Counted from the first letter of the stretch, positions 20,831-33,540 are shown. The stretch: DNA of 64,000 bases from Liolophura sinensis (GCF_032854445.1 NC_088296.1:7478966-7542965), one strand, 5' to 3'. Numbers and translations are program-made. The notes: a model not told the origin generated them from the letters alone.

Positions 20831-22104
20831 TACCTTTTGAATAGTAACTGGACTCTAAATCAGTCCTATGTGATCATGTTACACGCTCTACTACCCTGTA
20901 TTAAAAATGTAGTCACCTAATGACCTCAAATCATGTTAAAAGCTGGCTATACATATGGACCATTCCATTGGCAGTGACAGGTAATGAAGGTCACCAAACC
21001 TGGGGTTAAGTTCAAGATACTTGGCTCCAAAAACAAAGCTTATCAAAATTTGGGGTCACAGAGGAAGGGCTTTCCCAGAGACTTTGAACTGTGACCCCTG
21101 ACCTGCAAGGTCAAACCAACAGACACAGTGTGGGAACTCCGGCCTTAACACAAACATTAAAACATTTTTTTCTGGAGACAAATGGCTTTTCTTTCTTTTT
21201 GCGGACATTGTGTTAAATTTGTAGAGACGCTTTCTCATGTGAATAGAAATCCATGCTTCCTATCCAGGCAGCTATACCCAAACTGAAATTCCCTTCCCCA
21301 CAAATATTGTAAATATGTCGATAAAGTCAACAGATATGAGAATTTTAATAACATACCGGAATTCACGATTAAGGTTATAAAATATTGAACACAAGCAAAA
21401 TATCTCATTAAAAGAAAAGCAGTTCCTTTTTCATAGAAATCTAACAGCAATTTGAAAATTCTAACATTTACTATCACAGAAATATCTGTGTGAACATACC
21501 CAAATTATTTTAATTTTTGGGTGTGATATCAATAGTGTTGAAAGTAAAATATTACATTTCTTCACCTGTTTTTTTGGAAAGGTGAAAAATAGGAGTGTGT
21601 GATGGTGTTAATGTTAATTAGATGGTCTAACCACGTGAGAAAAAAGAAACTTGATATTCCTGCTACAATATACATGTATTTTGGCTAAAATGAGCGGACC
21701 GGGTGTCCCAAAAATTGGAAGAAATGGGGTAGATGAAGTGAATTTAGACACAGACGTATATGCACCCAATGCACTTGTGCACAATCAAAATTTTAACATT
21801 TTTTCCCCTTAACTTCATCATATACACAAGATGTGTGCGCTCTACAATCTATTCATATAATAAAAGGTCGCAGAACTTTTTTCAAAGATTTTCCCGTCAT
21901 AAATACAGGTACAGGTACGAGTTCTAAAATATTTAATTAAAGGCAATGATTTGAGCAGAAAGTTTGATTTCATTAGCAACACACAGATGGTTCTTGCCAA
22001 TAATCTCAAGTGTAGCCTCTTTAACTATGTTACATAAAAAAAAAAAAAAAAAACATCTGTCAGATCTTTCTGCCACTAACATACATCACAATATCACCAC
22101 TGTA

Positions 22105-22310
22105 ATTGTTCAACCTTTTCGCATGTTTGCAAGGCGTTCCTTCCTGCATATTACGCTGGCATTATTCTGTGTAGACTGATGACATTATACTTTTTGTGAA
22201 GACTTAAAATTGGCCAATCCAACCAATCTAGTTTTGTCTACACAATCAACTTAAATATGTGCATAAATTGAAATTGAAAGCACATTCCATATGCGAAATG
22301 GTCGAGGAAT
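22105..22310 (+). repeat. Dispersed repeat of about 210 bp, copy 2
   Basis: Colinear with 20608-20830: CATGTTTGCAAGG, GGCCAATCCAACCAATCTAG, ATGTGCATAAATTG, GGTCGAGGAATTAAGGT. It ends where the satellite begins. Confidence 0.6.
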
Positions 22311-22324
22311 TAAGGTATTTATTA

Positions 22325-22382
22325 GCATAGGATGCTTGGCCAACATATAAATAAAGCATTCTTCCCCAAGCCTTCAAAATAC

Positions 22383-22433
<51 letters not shown>

Positions 22434-24165
22434 TCATAATAACAATAATCATAAAAATAATAAATCATCATCGGTCAACTTATAAATAAAGCAATCTTCC
22501 CCAAGCCTTCAAAATACATATTATAATAATAATAATAATTCATCATTGGTCAACTCATAAATAAAGCCTTCTTCCCCAAGCCTTCAAAATACATAATAAT
22601 AATAAATCATCATTGGTCAACTTATAAATAAAGCAATCTTCCCCAAGCCTTCAAAATACATATTATAATAATAATAATAATTCATCATTGGTCAACTCAT
22701 AAATAAAGCCTTCTTCCCCAAGCCTTCAAAATACATATCATAATAATAATAAATCATCATTGGTCAACTCATAAATAAAGCCTTCTTCCCAAGCCTTCAA
22801 AATACATATTATAATAATAATAATAATTCATCATTGGTCAACTCATAAATAAAGCCTTCTTCCCCAAGCCTTCAAAATACATATTATAATAATAATAACA
22901 ATTCATCATTGGTCAACTTATAAATAAAGCAATCTTCCCCAAGCCTTCAAAATACATATCATAATAATAATAAATCATCATTGGTCAACTTATAAATAAA
23001 GCAACCTTCCCCAAGCCTTCAAAATACATATTATAATAATAATAATAATTCATCATTGGTCAACTCATAAATAAAGCCTTCTTCCCCAAGCCTTCAAAAT
23101 ACATAATAATAATAAATCATCATTGGTCAACTTATAAATAAAGCAATCTTCCCCAAGCCTTCAAAATACATATTATAATAATAATAATAATTCATCATTG
23201 GTCAACTCATAAATAAAGCCTTCTTCCCCAAGCCTTCAAAATACATATCATAATAATAATAAATCATCATTGGTCAACTCATAAAAAAAGCCTTCTTCCC
23301 CAAGCCTTCAAAATACATATTATAATAATAATAATAATTCATCATTGGTCAACTCATAAATAAAGCCTTCTTCCCCAAGCCTTCAAAATACATATTATAA
23401 TAATAATAACAATTCATCATTGGTCAACTTATAAATAAAGCAATCTTCCCCAAGCCTTCAAAATACATATCATAATAATAATAAATCATCATGGGTCAAC
23501 TTATAAATAAAGCCTTCTTCCCCAAGCCTTCAAAATACATATCATATTAATAATAATTCATCATTGGTCAACTCATAAATAAAGCCTTCTTCCCCAAGCC
23601 TTCAAAATACATATTATAATAATAATAATAATTCAACATTGGTCAACTCATAAATAAAGCCTTCTTCCCCAAGCCTTCAAAATACATATTATAATAATAA
23701 TAACAATTCATCATTGGTCAACTTATAAATAAAGCAATCTTCCCCAAGCCTTCAAAATACATATCATAATAATAATAAATCATCATTGGTCAACTTATAA
23801 ATAAAGCAATCTTCCCCAAGCCTTCAAAATACATATTATAATAATAATAATAATTCATCATTGGTCAACTCATAAATAAAGCCTTCTTCCCCAAGCCTTC
23901 AAAATACATATCATAATAATAATAAATCATCATTGGTCAACTTATAAATAAAGCAATCTTCCCCAAGCCTTCAAAATACATATTATAATAATAATAATAA
24001 ATCACCATTGGTCAACTTATAAATAAAGCAATCTTCCCCAAACCTTCAAAATACATATCATAATAATAATAATAATACATATAATAATAATAATAAATAT
24101 CATAATAATACATATAATAATAATAAAAATACATACCATAATAATAATAATTCATCATAACAGAT
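22325..24165. repeat. Compound satellite, about 23 units of about 73 bp with a (AAT)n spacer
   Basis: Each unit is CATCATTGGTCAACT(T/C)ATAAATAAAG plus CTTCCCCAAGCCTTCAAAAT followed by a variable run of AAT trinucleotides. Variants in the AAT spacer (AACAATTC, AATAAATC, AATAATTC) and in CTTAT versus CTCAT alternate in a fixed order. Seven units make a block of about 510 bp that occurs twice (22591-23100 and 23101-23610) before the order decays. Confidence 0.9.
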
Positions 24166-24860
24166 TTTAAAAACAAACTTGGTATGACAAATTATTAATT
24201 ATTAACCCTGTTGCGATGATTCACATTTATGTCCCTTGTAAAACGGCAAGAAATAGAAAAATAAATGTATTCTGAACATTTAGAAACAATTTGTCCAATT
24301 GGCATATTTTGCACTTATTAGCCTCTTATATTGCCCTCGTTAGTCTTCATTTATAAGCTTCTTACAGAGCTAATTTACATGTTCAGGTCATTAAGGTTTG
24401 TTTATTCATAACACTGTATGCTCTTATTTCTTTTTTAATTAATTATCCTATGACTTTTACTGTTATCAATAAATGAATAGGGCAGGGGTCACACTGGTTA
24501 AAAAAAGTGTTAGCTTATTTGTATCAGCTTATGAGAAAAAATTAAAATTGACATAAACCCTCATTTGCATAAATACATAAATATGGATGAGATTATAGTG
24601 ATGTTAAACCATGTTATTCTAGCATGAGGAAAAATGTTACACCAAACAACAAATATGAAATTTTAATGGAAAATTCAATTTAATATGTTTATAATTTGTT
24701 TTCAACTGGACAAATTTTGTACCTTAAATGTTCAAATTATAAAGAGATAGCTGGATATTTTTTGGGGATACTCTACCTATGTGTACAAGTGCAGGCTACA
24801 CATTTTCCTAATCTCTAAACAAAATCACCATTCGCATACAAATGTAGAAGAATTAATACC
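24166..24860. other. AT-rich intron sequence, nothing recognised
   Basis: No gene, SINE or repeat was identified by eye. Confidence 0.3.
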
Positions 24861-24862
24861 AG

Positions 24863-25003
24863 TTATTTATTTTTTTAAGAATATTTCACTTATACGACGG
24901 CAGCCAGCATTATGGTGGGACGAAACCAGGCAGAGCCCAGGGGAAAACCCACGACCATGCTGGCAGACTTTCCCACATATGGCTGGGAGAGAAGAATTAA
25001 TAT
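24863..25003 (-). mobile_element. MetaSINE-like SINE, head missing
   Basis: ATTTATTT tail, AAGAATATTTCACTTATACG, CCAGCATTATGGTGGGA. It stops in the body after GGCAGACTTTCCCACATA. Confidence 0.7.
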
Positions 25004-25369
25004 GAGGTTTCATTTTGCTTTATCTTGTTGATGATGATCTATATATAAACATTTATACATTTAAAACCTAGGCAGCCAGAGCATGTATTTATTAAAGTCA
25101 AGCATATAGAAAATAATTACACACACACTAACCATGTTAACAAAAGCAAAAATAATTCATATCTCTAGGGCAATGCTAATGATAATCTAGTTACGATTAA
25201 AGAAAATCCTGTGCACCTTTTTGCACCTAGTCCCCTTTCAGGAGACAAAATGAAATTGTTACTGGAGAATGACGCCCGACAGAATCTAATGACTTACTGT
25301 ATTGTTGCTTCATTGCCAAACTAAAGTATTTTTCACCGTTAATTTTTTTTCCAAGGGGAGGGAACTGGG

Positions 25370-25580
25370 TTGTCTGGTGAATTTGAACCACTACACCTTT
25401 GGCAAGTTACTGATGGACTTTATCACGTTCAACATAGACGTAGTTATGAACCATTGCTGAGAATTTTTCACTTACGCGATGGTCAGATTTATTAGTGGAG
25501 GTAAATGAAACAGCCTGAATAAACCACCAACCTTTGGCAAATTACTGATGGACTTTCCCACACGAGGCGTACATAGAGGA
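25370..25580 (-). mobile_element. Degenerate SINE bodies of a second Meta-like subtype
   Basis: CACCTTTGGCAAGTTACTGATGG (about 25394) and the related stretch at about 25527-25550 form two successive partial copies. The second also has TTTCACTTACGCGATGGTCAG. A tRNA-like B-box region (GGGATTGAACCCGTACC) follows at about 25870. Confidence 0.45.
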
Positions 25581-26014
25581 TATTGCACAGTGAAGGTTGA
25601 ATATGCGATCCACAAAGGGTCAAGATCTCCAAAAGTGTCATAGCAAAATGCAATAACAAAAGTGACATCCAACTAGTGAAGATATCATTTTTTATCAGTG
25701 AAGGAAATACTGGGATTTCTCGAATGTATAAATAATAGAGATATGAAAACAACACTGACAGACAATAAGTAATGTCAGACTGCGCAAACTACCACATGAG
25801 CATTGCCAACCGCTAATTGTTGAACCACCTGTGCGAAGAGTGGGGTAAAGTACAAATCCCCTGACTCAGGCTGGGATTGAACCCGTACCTATAGCAGTCA
25901 TCCTCATCTTACTTACTCGGCCATAACCGCCTCAAGTGTTCATGTTACACAGACTTCTGGTATCTAGCATATACTGTGCCTTTTGCTCACACCGGAACCG
26001 GAAATTGTTTGCAT

Positions 26015-26150
26015 ATCTCTATGTCGTAGGTGGGAAAGTTTGTGAGTTTTTTGCCAAATGTCAGTGGTTTATGCTGAGTACTCGGGTTCCCTCCACCCAT
26101 AAGGCTGATGGCCATTGTACAAGTGAATGATTTTTGAATATGGTGTTCAC
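26015..26150 (+). mobile_element. Degenerate SINE body of the second subtype (plus strand)
   Basis: GTGGGAAAGTTTGTGAG, GCCAAATGTCAGTGGTTTA, GTACTCGGGTTCCCTCCACC and AAGGCTGATGGCCAT are, in order, the reverse-complement counterpart of 25445-25580. Confidence 0.45.
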
Positions 26151-27024
26151 CAACTATCAAATAAACAAATGAAAAGATAAAATGTACATATCCATGGCTT
26201 CCAGGAAGAGTGTACACCTTCCATCACTGACAAAAAGATTTGTCCAAGAATGTGCAATTTAGAGGCAAATAAAGATCATAAAAAACATGTTGCCAGTGAA
26301 CCTTACAACTGTCTAGTAGGATATAATCCTGTACTCTGATCCAACTTCAGATCACCCTTTCAGGATCGATAAAACCTTGATAATCGAGTAAAATGAGTAA
26401 TATTAATATTTATGGACCCAATAAATAGGTCAAGCAGAGTCCACGGGTCTATAAATGTCTCAAATTAACACACAACTACCCTAGGGCATTGTCAGCCACA
26501 TTGCAAAGGTTGTATTTAATAACAGCCTTTTGATGAGGCACAATTACCCTTTTCTAAACTGTGCACAAAATCAGTGTAATGGATAATGATAGAACGTAAT
26601 GGTTGACTTCCTGTCAGAATTAAGAGACACAACAACCCCCCCTTCCTCCCCCAACAATAAAAAAAAAAAAAAAATCCACCAACTCACATAAGGCAAATAA
26701 ATACCAGAAAAAGAAAACACATTAATTATATAAAATATGACCTCATGATCGTGTGTAGAGCTAAAAACTTAAAGGTAGAGCTGGAAACATAATACAATGT
26801 AAACTGTCTCCCTTCAAGGGTAGGAGAATGCCTGAAGTGTTTATTAATTTATGGTTGAATAAAGGGATACGGCCATGAGGGTAGAAAAAAAAAAAAGGTC
26901 AACATTCTATAGTGCATGTATATGTGTAATGTGTATCCAATTAGGTGTCTCTGTTTTGTAAGGCTAAGAGTGCATCCAGGGTCTAGCCTGACAAATACAT
27001 GTCATATTACTTATACTCTAAATG

Positions 27025-27200
27025 ATGATAAATTTCGTCAGTGACTAGCTGGCCCATTTTCCCCGATAGAGTTCTGTTGACTTTAGAAATGTGTTTTGAG
27101 GTTTGCTTGCAACCTAAGATGATATACTAATGGACAATTGTAAATTTCAGTACCTAAAAAAATATTTTGTGACATTTATTTGCCTGAAGGTTGATGTTTT
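27025..27200 (+). repeat. Dispersed repeat shared with 40510 and 55230
   Basis: CCCATTTT(C/T), GAGTTCTGTTGACTTTAGAAA, TTTTGAGGTTTG and TAAATTTCAGTACC recur in order at 40535-40700 and more loosely at 55240-55430. Confidence 0.5.
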
Positions 27201-27302
27201 GGGTTGATGTTGAGGGTTGATGTTTAGGGTTGATGTTGAGGGCAGATATTGAGGGCAGATGTTTAGGGTTGATGTTGAGGGCAGATGTTTAGGGTTGATG
27301 TT
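27185..27302. repeat. 17-18-bp tandem repeat GGTTGATGTT(T/G)AGG
   Basis: About seven alternating units of AGGGTTGATGTT and AGGGCAGATGTT. These are not telomeric repeats. Confidence 0.75.
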
Positions 27303-27605
27303 GCTATAATGCTCAAAAATTTTGTGCTAGTATCAACACAGTCAGTTTTAAGAGCAGAAGAAAAGCATAGAGTTGATGGAGCGCCTGAAGTAAACCATGA
27401 ACCCAACACAAGCTTCCTGACAAACCTCCTCACTTAAAGCCGCAGCTAAAACAGCACATGAACGTCTCCCCCTTATTTGTATCCTGTTTCACGGCATGGC
27501 CATGTAACAATAAAAGAACCCAGAAAACAAAAATTATGCATGGCTTTGTATCTTGAGAACATTGCAAGACTGCAGTACACTTACCAATTAAACACATTAT
27601 GGCTA

Positions 27606-27757
27606 TATTTATTTATTTATCTGATTAGCGTCTTACGCCATACTCAAGAATATTTCACTTATAGGACAGCGGCCAGCATTATGGTGAAAGGAAACCGGGC
27701 AGAGCCTGGCAGAAACCCATAATCATCTGCAGGTTGCTGGCAGACCTTTCAACATGC
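27606..27757 (-). mobile_element. MetaSINE-like SINE, head missing
   Basis: ATTTATTTAT tail, ACGCCATACTCAAGAATATT, CAGCATTATGGTGAAAGGAA. It ends after GGCAGACCTTTC. Confidence 0.7.
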
Positions 27758-28064
27758 AGAATAATGGCTACAAACAGTGTTAATATTTTCTACATAAAAG
27801 TATTTCATTGATAATGGATGGGAGCTCGGGGCCTCACATCTGATGATTATGGAAGGGGGTTGCCACTAGCTACATGTAGTTTATTTCCAAGGCATTTGAT
27901 TGGTCCAGAAGCTCTCTGTTGGACAAGTTCAGGACAGGAAGTAGAAACCACAAAGGTCAAACAGTACAGGGAATGATGGCCATGGTGGATACATCTGACA
28001 TGCTCTAGGTAGGCAGAATAGAAAAGGATGTGAAATAATCTGAAAAATTTGCAACAATTGTAAT

Positions 28065-28157
28065 CAAACATAGATTGAGCTATCAAACATAGATTGAGGC
28101 ATCAACCATAGATTAAGGTATCAAACATAGATTGAGGTATCAAACATAGATTGAGAG
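28065..28157. repeat. 20-bp tandem repeat (ATCAAACATAGATTGAGGT), about five copies
   Basis: Short array with small variation between units. Confidence 0.75.
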
Positions 28158-28857
28158 TTGGAGACACATTTTTAAGAACGGAAGTATTGCTAACCCATAT
28201 ACATGTATGTAGATTCAAACAACAAAAAAGTTTTGACATACAGTTCAGACTGAACAAAAACTAAGTTACAGCCTGTCACTGTAACCGTTATGTATTGTAT
28301 ATGATATTACTGGTTATTCAGCTCTTCAGTTTTCTGCAGTTACAACAAAGGTGAACACACCTGTACAGATGCAATGTTCTGCTATCCAAGTCTAGCCCAT
28401 TTTAACACATACCTTAACTGTAAAAAAAAATTCCCTACAAATTTATAAAACAAAAGAAATACAAATATTTTCAGATTCAGCTTTCAGTCCTTTAGTTTCT
28501 CTGAAAGCTGGAAATTTTCATGTACCCTAAGTCTTCAGCCTTTTCAACCATCTTAACATACAATATTTTGAAACATTCGGAGAGAACTATGGGGTGTGGA
28601 GAAATAACCTATCAAGCTTGTTTCTTTGATGCCACAAACAAGTATTTTTCAGCGCCATTTTCATAAGAATTGTATACATAAATTCCACTGAAAAATGTGC
28701 TTTAGAGGTAAAAAAAAAGTTGAAGATATACTTTACCCTTGTTTTCAAGTGACAAAGTGTCAAAATCAACTAGTGGTTCTGCAGAAAATAGAAATTTCAT
28801 GGACCATGAGCACTAAATGGGAAATCCTTTCTATTATTTGGTTTGGCACGATGAGAA

Positions 28858-28978
28858 AAAAGATGTGATAAATGTAAAAAAAAATGTGATAAATGTAAAA
28901 AAAGATGTGATAAAAAAAGATGAGATAAATGTAAAAAAAGATGTGATAAATGTAAAAAAAGATGTGATAAATGTACAC
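28858..28978. repeat. About 20-bp tandem repeat GATGTGATAAATGTAAAAAAA
   Basis: About six units with variable A-run length. The minus-strand YIYHIFF-repeat frames come from this. Confidence 0.8.
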
Positions 28979-29198
28979 TTAACTGAGTAACTCAGAGTGT
29001 GACCCTTCAACCTTTTGGACCTCCGAAGTTCTTTTCTTCGTTGGAATTTATGCATCCAGTTATAATGAAAATGACACCAAAAAATGATTTGCTTGTGTCA
29101 CTGAAGGTGCTGGCTTCACAAAACCATGCAAAATATTTCTCCACATCCTATAGTTCTCTCTGAATGTTTTGAAATATTAGTTGAAGTTGTGGTTGAAA

Positions 29199-29370
29199 TT
29201 TTATTTATTTATTTGATTGGTGTTTTATGCCGTAGTCAATAATATTTCACTTATACAACGGTCGCATTATGGTAGGAGGAAACTGGACACAGCCAGAGGG
29301 AAACCCACGACCATCCGCACGTTGCTGGCAGACCTTCCCACATACAGCCGAAGAGGAAGCCAGCATGATG
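29199..29370 (-). mobile_element. MetaSINE-like SINE, head missing
   Basis: TTTATTTATTTGATTGGTG tail through CCACGACCATCCGCACGTTG to AAGAGGAAGCCAGCATGA, where it stops before the B-box region. Confidence 0.75.
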
Positions 29371-29893
29371 TGGTTGTAAAAGGTGGATTATGGAATTAGG
29401 GAAACACCAGATTTAGATTCCTAAACATTTTCCTACACCTGCCTTAAAAAAAAATATTAAACAGGCAAGTAGTTGTGCGGTTTAGCTAAACTCATTTGCA
29501 TTTCAGATAAAATACAAAAAAACATTTAAATGAAATATCTGAACAAGTAATTCCGCATTCTTTCAAGCCAAGAAATTTACCTGGAAGAATGTTGCAAGAA
29601 CTGTACACGAATTTCATGGAGAAAAACAACTAATGACGTTAACGAACTGAAAGGAATGTTTCAATTCAGAATACCTAACAGGCAGTTCAACAAATTTCAT
29701 TAGATTTCTTCGTACTTCTTTGTGTGTAAAAGTGTAAAATTAAATTTAAATTTGAAAAGCATGAATGACCTAGATGTAATAAGATGAAAATCAGCATTCC
29801 CCAAGTCTTGTGAGTTCACGCGGGTTTAGACCAGGCAAGGTGTGAGCTCTTGCAAACTCACGCAGTGAAAAGACATAATTTTACAGTAAATGG

Positions 29894-29995
29894 TTTGCCC
29901 CAGGCTGGTCTTAGTTTCCATCCACCATAATGCTGGCCGACGAAGTATGACTGAAATGTTCTTGAGTATGGCGTATAACATCAATTAAATAAACT
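29894..29995 (+). mobile_element. MetaSINE-like SINE fragment (plus strand)
   Basis: CCACCATAATGCTGGCC, TTCTTGAGTATGGCGTATAA and AATTAAATAAA give the 3' body and tail in the uncommon orientation. Confidence 0.6.
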
Positions 29996-30047
29996 TTATT
30001 CTAGGTTTACATGTCGGTTCAAATTTTCCCCTCAAATCTTGAACATC

Positions 30048-30200
30048 TGATTTACTTTAATGGTGTTCCACACCGTACTCATGTAAATTTCACTCATACT
30101 CCAACGGCCACCATTATGATGAGAGAAAAGCGGGTGCAGGGAAATCTTCGACCATCCGCAGGATGCAGGCAGACCTTCCCACATACAATCGGAGAGGCAA
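30048..30200 (-). mobile_element. MetaSINE-like SINE, diverged, head missing
   Basis: TGGTGTTCCACACCGTACTC, CACCATTATGATGAGA and GGCAGACCTTCCCACATAC in order. The tail is nearly lost. Confidence 0.6.
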
Positions 30201-30930
30201 ATGCAGAAGATTTACTTCACAAATCGGTAAAGAACGAATACCCAATCCTGCTGTGATACTGTTTCTGATATTCACTGCAAACTGCTCCAGCAAACTGCTC
30301 CAGCAAACGTGATCTCACAGCTCATGACCTTTGCTTACACATGGTTACAGGAGCAACATGGGGTGTCAATTGATGGAGTAGAGCACTTACGAACTACAGG
30401 GTACAAAGGCGAGTAAAATGTAGTCACAAAGTCTAGTGTGTTTGCTGTCATGTTTTGTTATCACTTCACAGTGAGGCTACACAGTCCTGTTTCCAATTGC
30501 GAAGACTTCATGCTGATTAAGGCTCTTTTATGCCCCTTTGCGAACCTTTTCAGATCACCGATTCCCTATTGTGCTCTGGTGAAGGGGGTGAGGAAGAGGT
30601 GTTAAGAGAAAGGGGTGGGGGAGGAGGGCTGGCTAGAGGTGTCACAGGGTAACAGATGACCCACTTATTCATGAATATAGGGCTCAATAATAATGGGTGC
30701 TGAGATTCCAATGTAATACCCCTGAGGGGGCCACCTGTTCGGGATATGCCCCTATAAAGTCCAATCTGCCAATTGCCACCATGGCCCCTGGGGTGTGGGT
30801 GAACGTTTTTTGGGGTGAGGGCATGTGCTTACACCTATGACTACCAGCATGAAGTATTGGTCTGTAGCATTTCCAGAGAGGCTCTGAGAATAAACAATGC
30901 CAAACACTATAGATTCTTTGTCCACTTGGG

Positions 30931-31172
30931 GCATCTGTGGCCTTGTGGTTAGTGTGTTGCTGCGTAACTATGGTTTTAAAGCAGTTGCTGTGAGTTCAAA
31001 CCTGGCTCCTGCTAGCTTCCTCTCGTACAGGGAAAGGTCTACTGGCACATTGCGGATACTCATGGGTTTTCCCGTGGGCTCTGTTCGGTGTCTTCCCACC
31101 ATAATGCTGGCCTCCATCGCATAACAGAAGTATTATGAAGTATGGCGCAAATACAAATGAAAAAAATAAATC
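30931..31172 (+). mobile_element. MetaSINE-like SINE, near full length (plus strand)
   Basis: Head GGCCTTGTGGTTAGTGTG with B-box GTGAGTTCAAACCTGG, body GGGTTTTCCCGTGGGCTCTG and CCACCATAATGCTGG, tail GAAAAAAATAAAT. One of only about four plus-strand copies. Confidence 0.65.
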
Positions 31173-31304
31173 TTTCTCCTCTACATACTAGCATACTTGT
31201 ACATTGGATGTGCCATAAAAAACAGTATCTCTCTCAAATATATGATTAATCAAAATCTTTCAAGCTTAAGTCTTTGATATTTCACGCATATCATTTAATG
31301 GATA

Positions 31305-31409
31305 TTTCTTTACTTATCTAATTAGAGATTAAGAATATTTCACTTATTATGGTGGGAGGCAGAGCCCTTTGAGAAAACTACGATGATGCGCAGGTTGCTG
31401 GCAGACCTA
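31305..31409 (-). mobile_element. MetaSINE-like SINE fragment
   Basis: AAGAATATTTCACTTA joins directly to TTATGGTGGGAGGCAGAGCC (internal deletion) and ends at GCAGGTTGCTGGCAGACCT. Confidence 0.6.
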
Positions 31410-31544
31410 AGGGATATTGGGCACTTTTCATAAAAATTTAAAATAATTACCCAGTCTCTCAAAATTCAAAACGTGCCATGTAAGTATTACATGCACACCA
31501 GCATGCGTACTGCATCCTGCAACACGCATGCACATGTAGAACAT

Positions 31545-31822
31545 ATTTATTTATTTATTTATTTATTTGATTGATGTTTTACGCTGTACTCAAGAATATT
31601 TCACCTATACGACGGCAGCCAGCATTATGGTGGGAGGAAACCGGTCAAAGCTCGACAGAAACCTGAGACCATCTGCAGGTTGCTGAGAGACCTTCCCATT
31701 TACGGCTGGAGAGGAAACCAGCATGAGCTGGACTTGAACTCACAGCGACTGCATTGGTGAGAGGCTGCTCCTGGGCCATTACACTGCCCTAGCACGCTAA
31801 CCAACTGATCCACGGAGGCCCC
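31545..31822 (-). mobile_element. MetaSINE-like SINE, full length
   Basis: Complete copy, with a long ATTTATTT tail, all body blocks, a B box (GAGTTCAAGTCCAGCTCATG on the minus strand) and a head ending GGATCAGTTGG. A short ACATAT on both sides may be the target duplication. Confidence 0.85.
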
Positions 31823-32220
31823 CACATATAGCATATATGTATTTTAACACGCCCATATATACACTCTATTGAGTACAGTACATGTGGTTAACTCCTGTAA
31901 ATGCCACCAGCAACTCTCATTACAAACGTTTGTATCAGTTGCTTTAAACACAGAGACAATTGCACCACAGCAGTAGTGCACGACATTTGTCTTCAGGCAA
32001 CTTCAGTCTATACAGTGCAATTGACCCTGGGCAGTAATTTTCTGCAATTTATCACTTAGCAGCTTGCTCTGCTGTTCACAACACAGAATCAGGTGCAGTT
32101 TGGATGTAAATGCTTGTACACTACAGCTGTAGAACTGACACATATAATGGGTCAACAAGTATAGCACACAGATACCCAGTCGTTTCGTTATGAGTACATA
32201 GCGACATCTCAGGGTAAATG

Positions 32221-32469
32221 ATTTGTTTATTTGTTTATTTATTTGATTGGCGTTTTACGCCGTACTCAGGAATATTTCACTTACACCACGGCGGCCAGCA
32301 TTATGGTGGGAGGAAACCGGGCAGCGCTCGGGGGAAACCCCGAGATCATCCGCAGGTTGATGTCAGACCTTCCCACATACGGCCAGAGAGGAAGCCAGCA
32401 TGAGCTGGACTTGAACTCACAGCAACCGCACTGGTTAGAGGTTCTGCGTCATTAGCCACGGAGGCCCAC
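32221..32469 (-). mobile_element. MetaSINE-like SINE, first of a same-site pair
   Basis: Well-conserved body. The head is shortened between GTTAGAGGTTCTGCGTCATT and AGCCACGGAGGCCC. It is flanked by AGGGTAAATGATTTG (32211) and the same string at 32471. Confidence 0.85.
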
Positions 32470-32480
32470 AAGGGTAAATG

Positions 32481-32748
32481 ATTTGATTTGATTTCGATTG
32501 GTGTTTTACACTGTACTCAAGAATATTTCACTTATTCGACGGCGGCCAGCATTATGGTGGGTGGAAACTGGGCACAGCCCGGGGGAAACCCACGACCATC
32601 CGCAGGTTGCTGGCAGACCTTCCCACGTACGGCCGGAGAGGAAGGCAGCATGAGCTGGACTTGAACTCACAGTGACTGCATTGGTGAGAGACTCTTGGGT
32701 AATTACGCTGCGCTAGCGCGCTAACCAACTGAGCCATGGAGGACCCAC
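32481..32748 (-). mobile_element. MetaSINE-like SINE, second of a same-site pair
   Basis: Full-length copy flanked by AGGGTAAATGA (32471) and AGAGTAAATGA (32750). It differs from its neighbour in tail and body, so the pair is two insertions and not a recent duplication. Confidence 0.85.
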
Positions 32749-32877
32749 AAGAGTAAATGACGACCCCGCTTTACAACTTAAGTCGCAGTGGTTTATCGGA
32801 TTAAAATTTATCTTTTAACATTGTATTTGTTTTTCGATAAAAATACTGACAGAATCTCATTTATTTTACAATACTTC

Positions 32878-33100
32878 AGATGTCAGTTCAGATGTCAGTT
32901 TAGATGTCAGTTTAGATGTCAGTTCAGATGTCAGTTTAGATGTCAGTTCAGATGTCAGTTTAGATGTCAGTTCAGATGTCAGTTCAGATGTCAGTTTAGA
33001 TGTCAGTTTAGATGTCAGTTCAGATGTCAGTTCAGATGTCAGTTTAGATGTCAGTTCAGATGTCAGTTTAGATGTCAGTTCAGATGTCAGCTCAGATGCT
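32878..33100. repeat. 12-bp minisatellite (AGATGTCAGTTC/T), about 18 copies
   Basis: Almost perfect 12-bp period with a single C/T variable site. The 116-residue plus-strand frame (FRCQ repeats) is an artefact. Confidence 0.95.
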
Positions 33101-33292
33101 TAACCTTAATCCTGTTTATTTACTGTCCTATATTCTGAAATCCACTATTCCCTGTGCTAAACCTGGCAGATTGAAAGCTACAGTAACAATGCAAAAAGAG
33201 GTAACTTTGTTGCAATGACTGGGGTGGGGTACCTGTATCTTGAATTACAGACCTATTAGTATAATTTGATCTACACGTCTGTGTGCATGTAC

Positions 33293-33540
33293 ACTTATTT
33301 ATTTACTTGATTCGTGTTTTACGCCGTACTTAAGAATATTTCACTTGTATGACGGCGGCCAGCTTTATGGTGGGAGGAAACCGGGCAGAGCCCGAGGGGA
33401 AACCAATAATGGTCCACAGGTTGATGCCAGACCTTCCCACCTACAACTGGACAGGGATCCAGCATGAGCTAGACTTGAACTCACAGCCACCCGTGAATTG
33501 GTGAAAGGCTCCTGGGTCTTTACAGTACTATCCGCACACC
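33293..33540 (-). mobile_element. MetaSINE-like SINE, near full length
   Basis: TTATTTATTTACTTGATTCG tail, standard body, B-box region GAGTTCAAGTCTAGCTCATG (minus strand). The head end is diverged after TCTTTACAGTACTATCCGCA. Confidence 0.75.

Noticed and set aside
27185-27302. GGGTTGATG repeats considered as telomere-like
   Set aside because: The unit is 17-18 bp and not TTAGGG; it is a local minisatellite.
32788-33138. 116-residue frame with FRCQ repeats
   Set aside because: 12-bp repeat artefact; the residues outside it are unremarkable.
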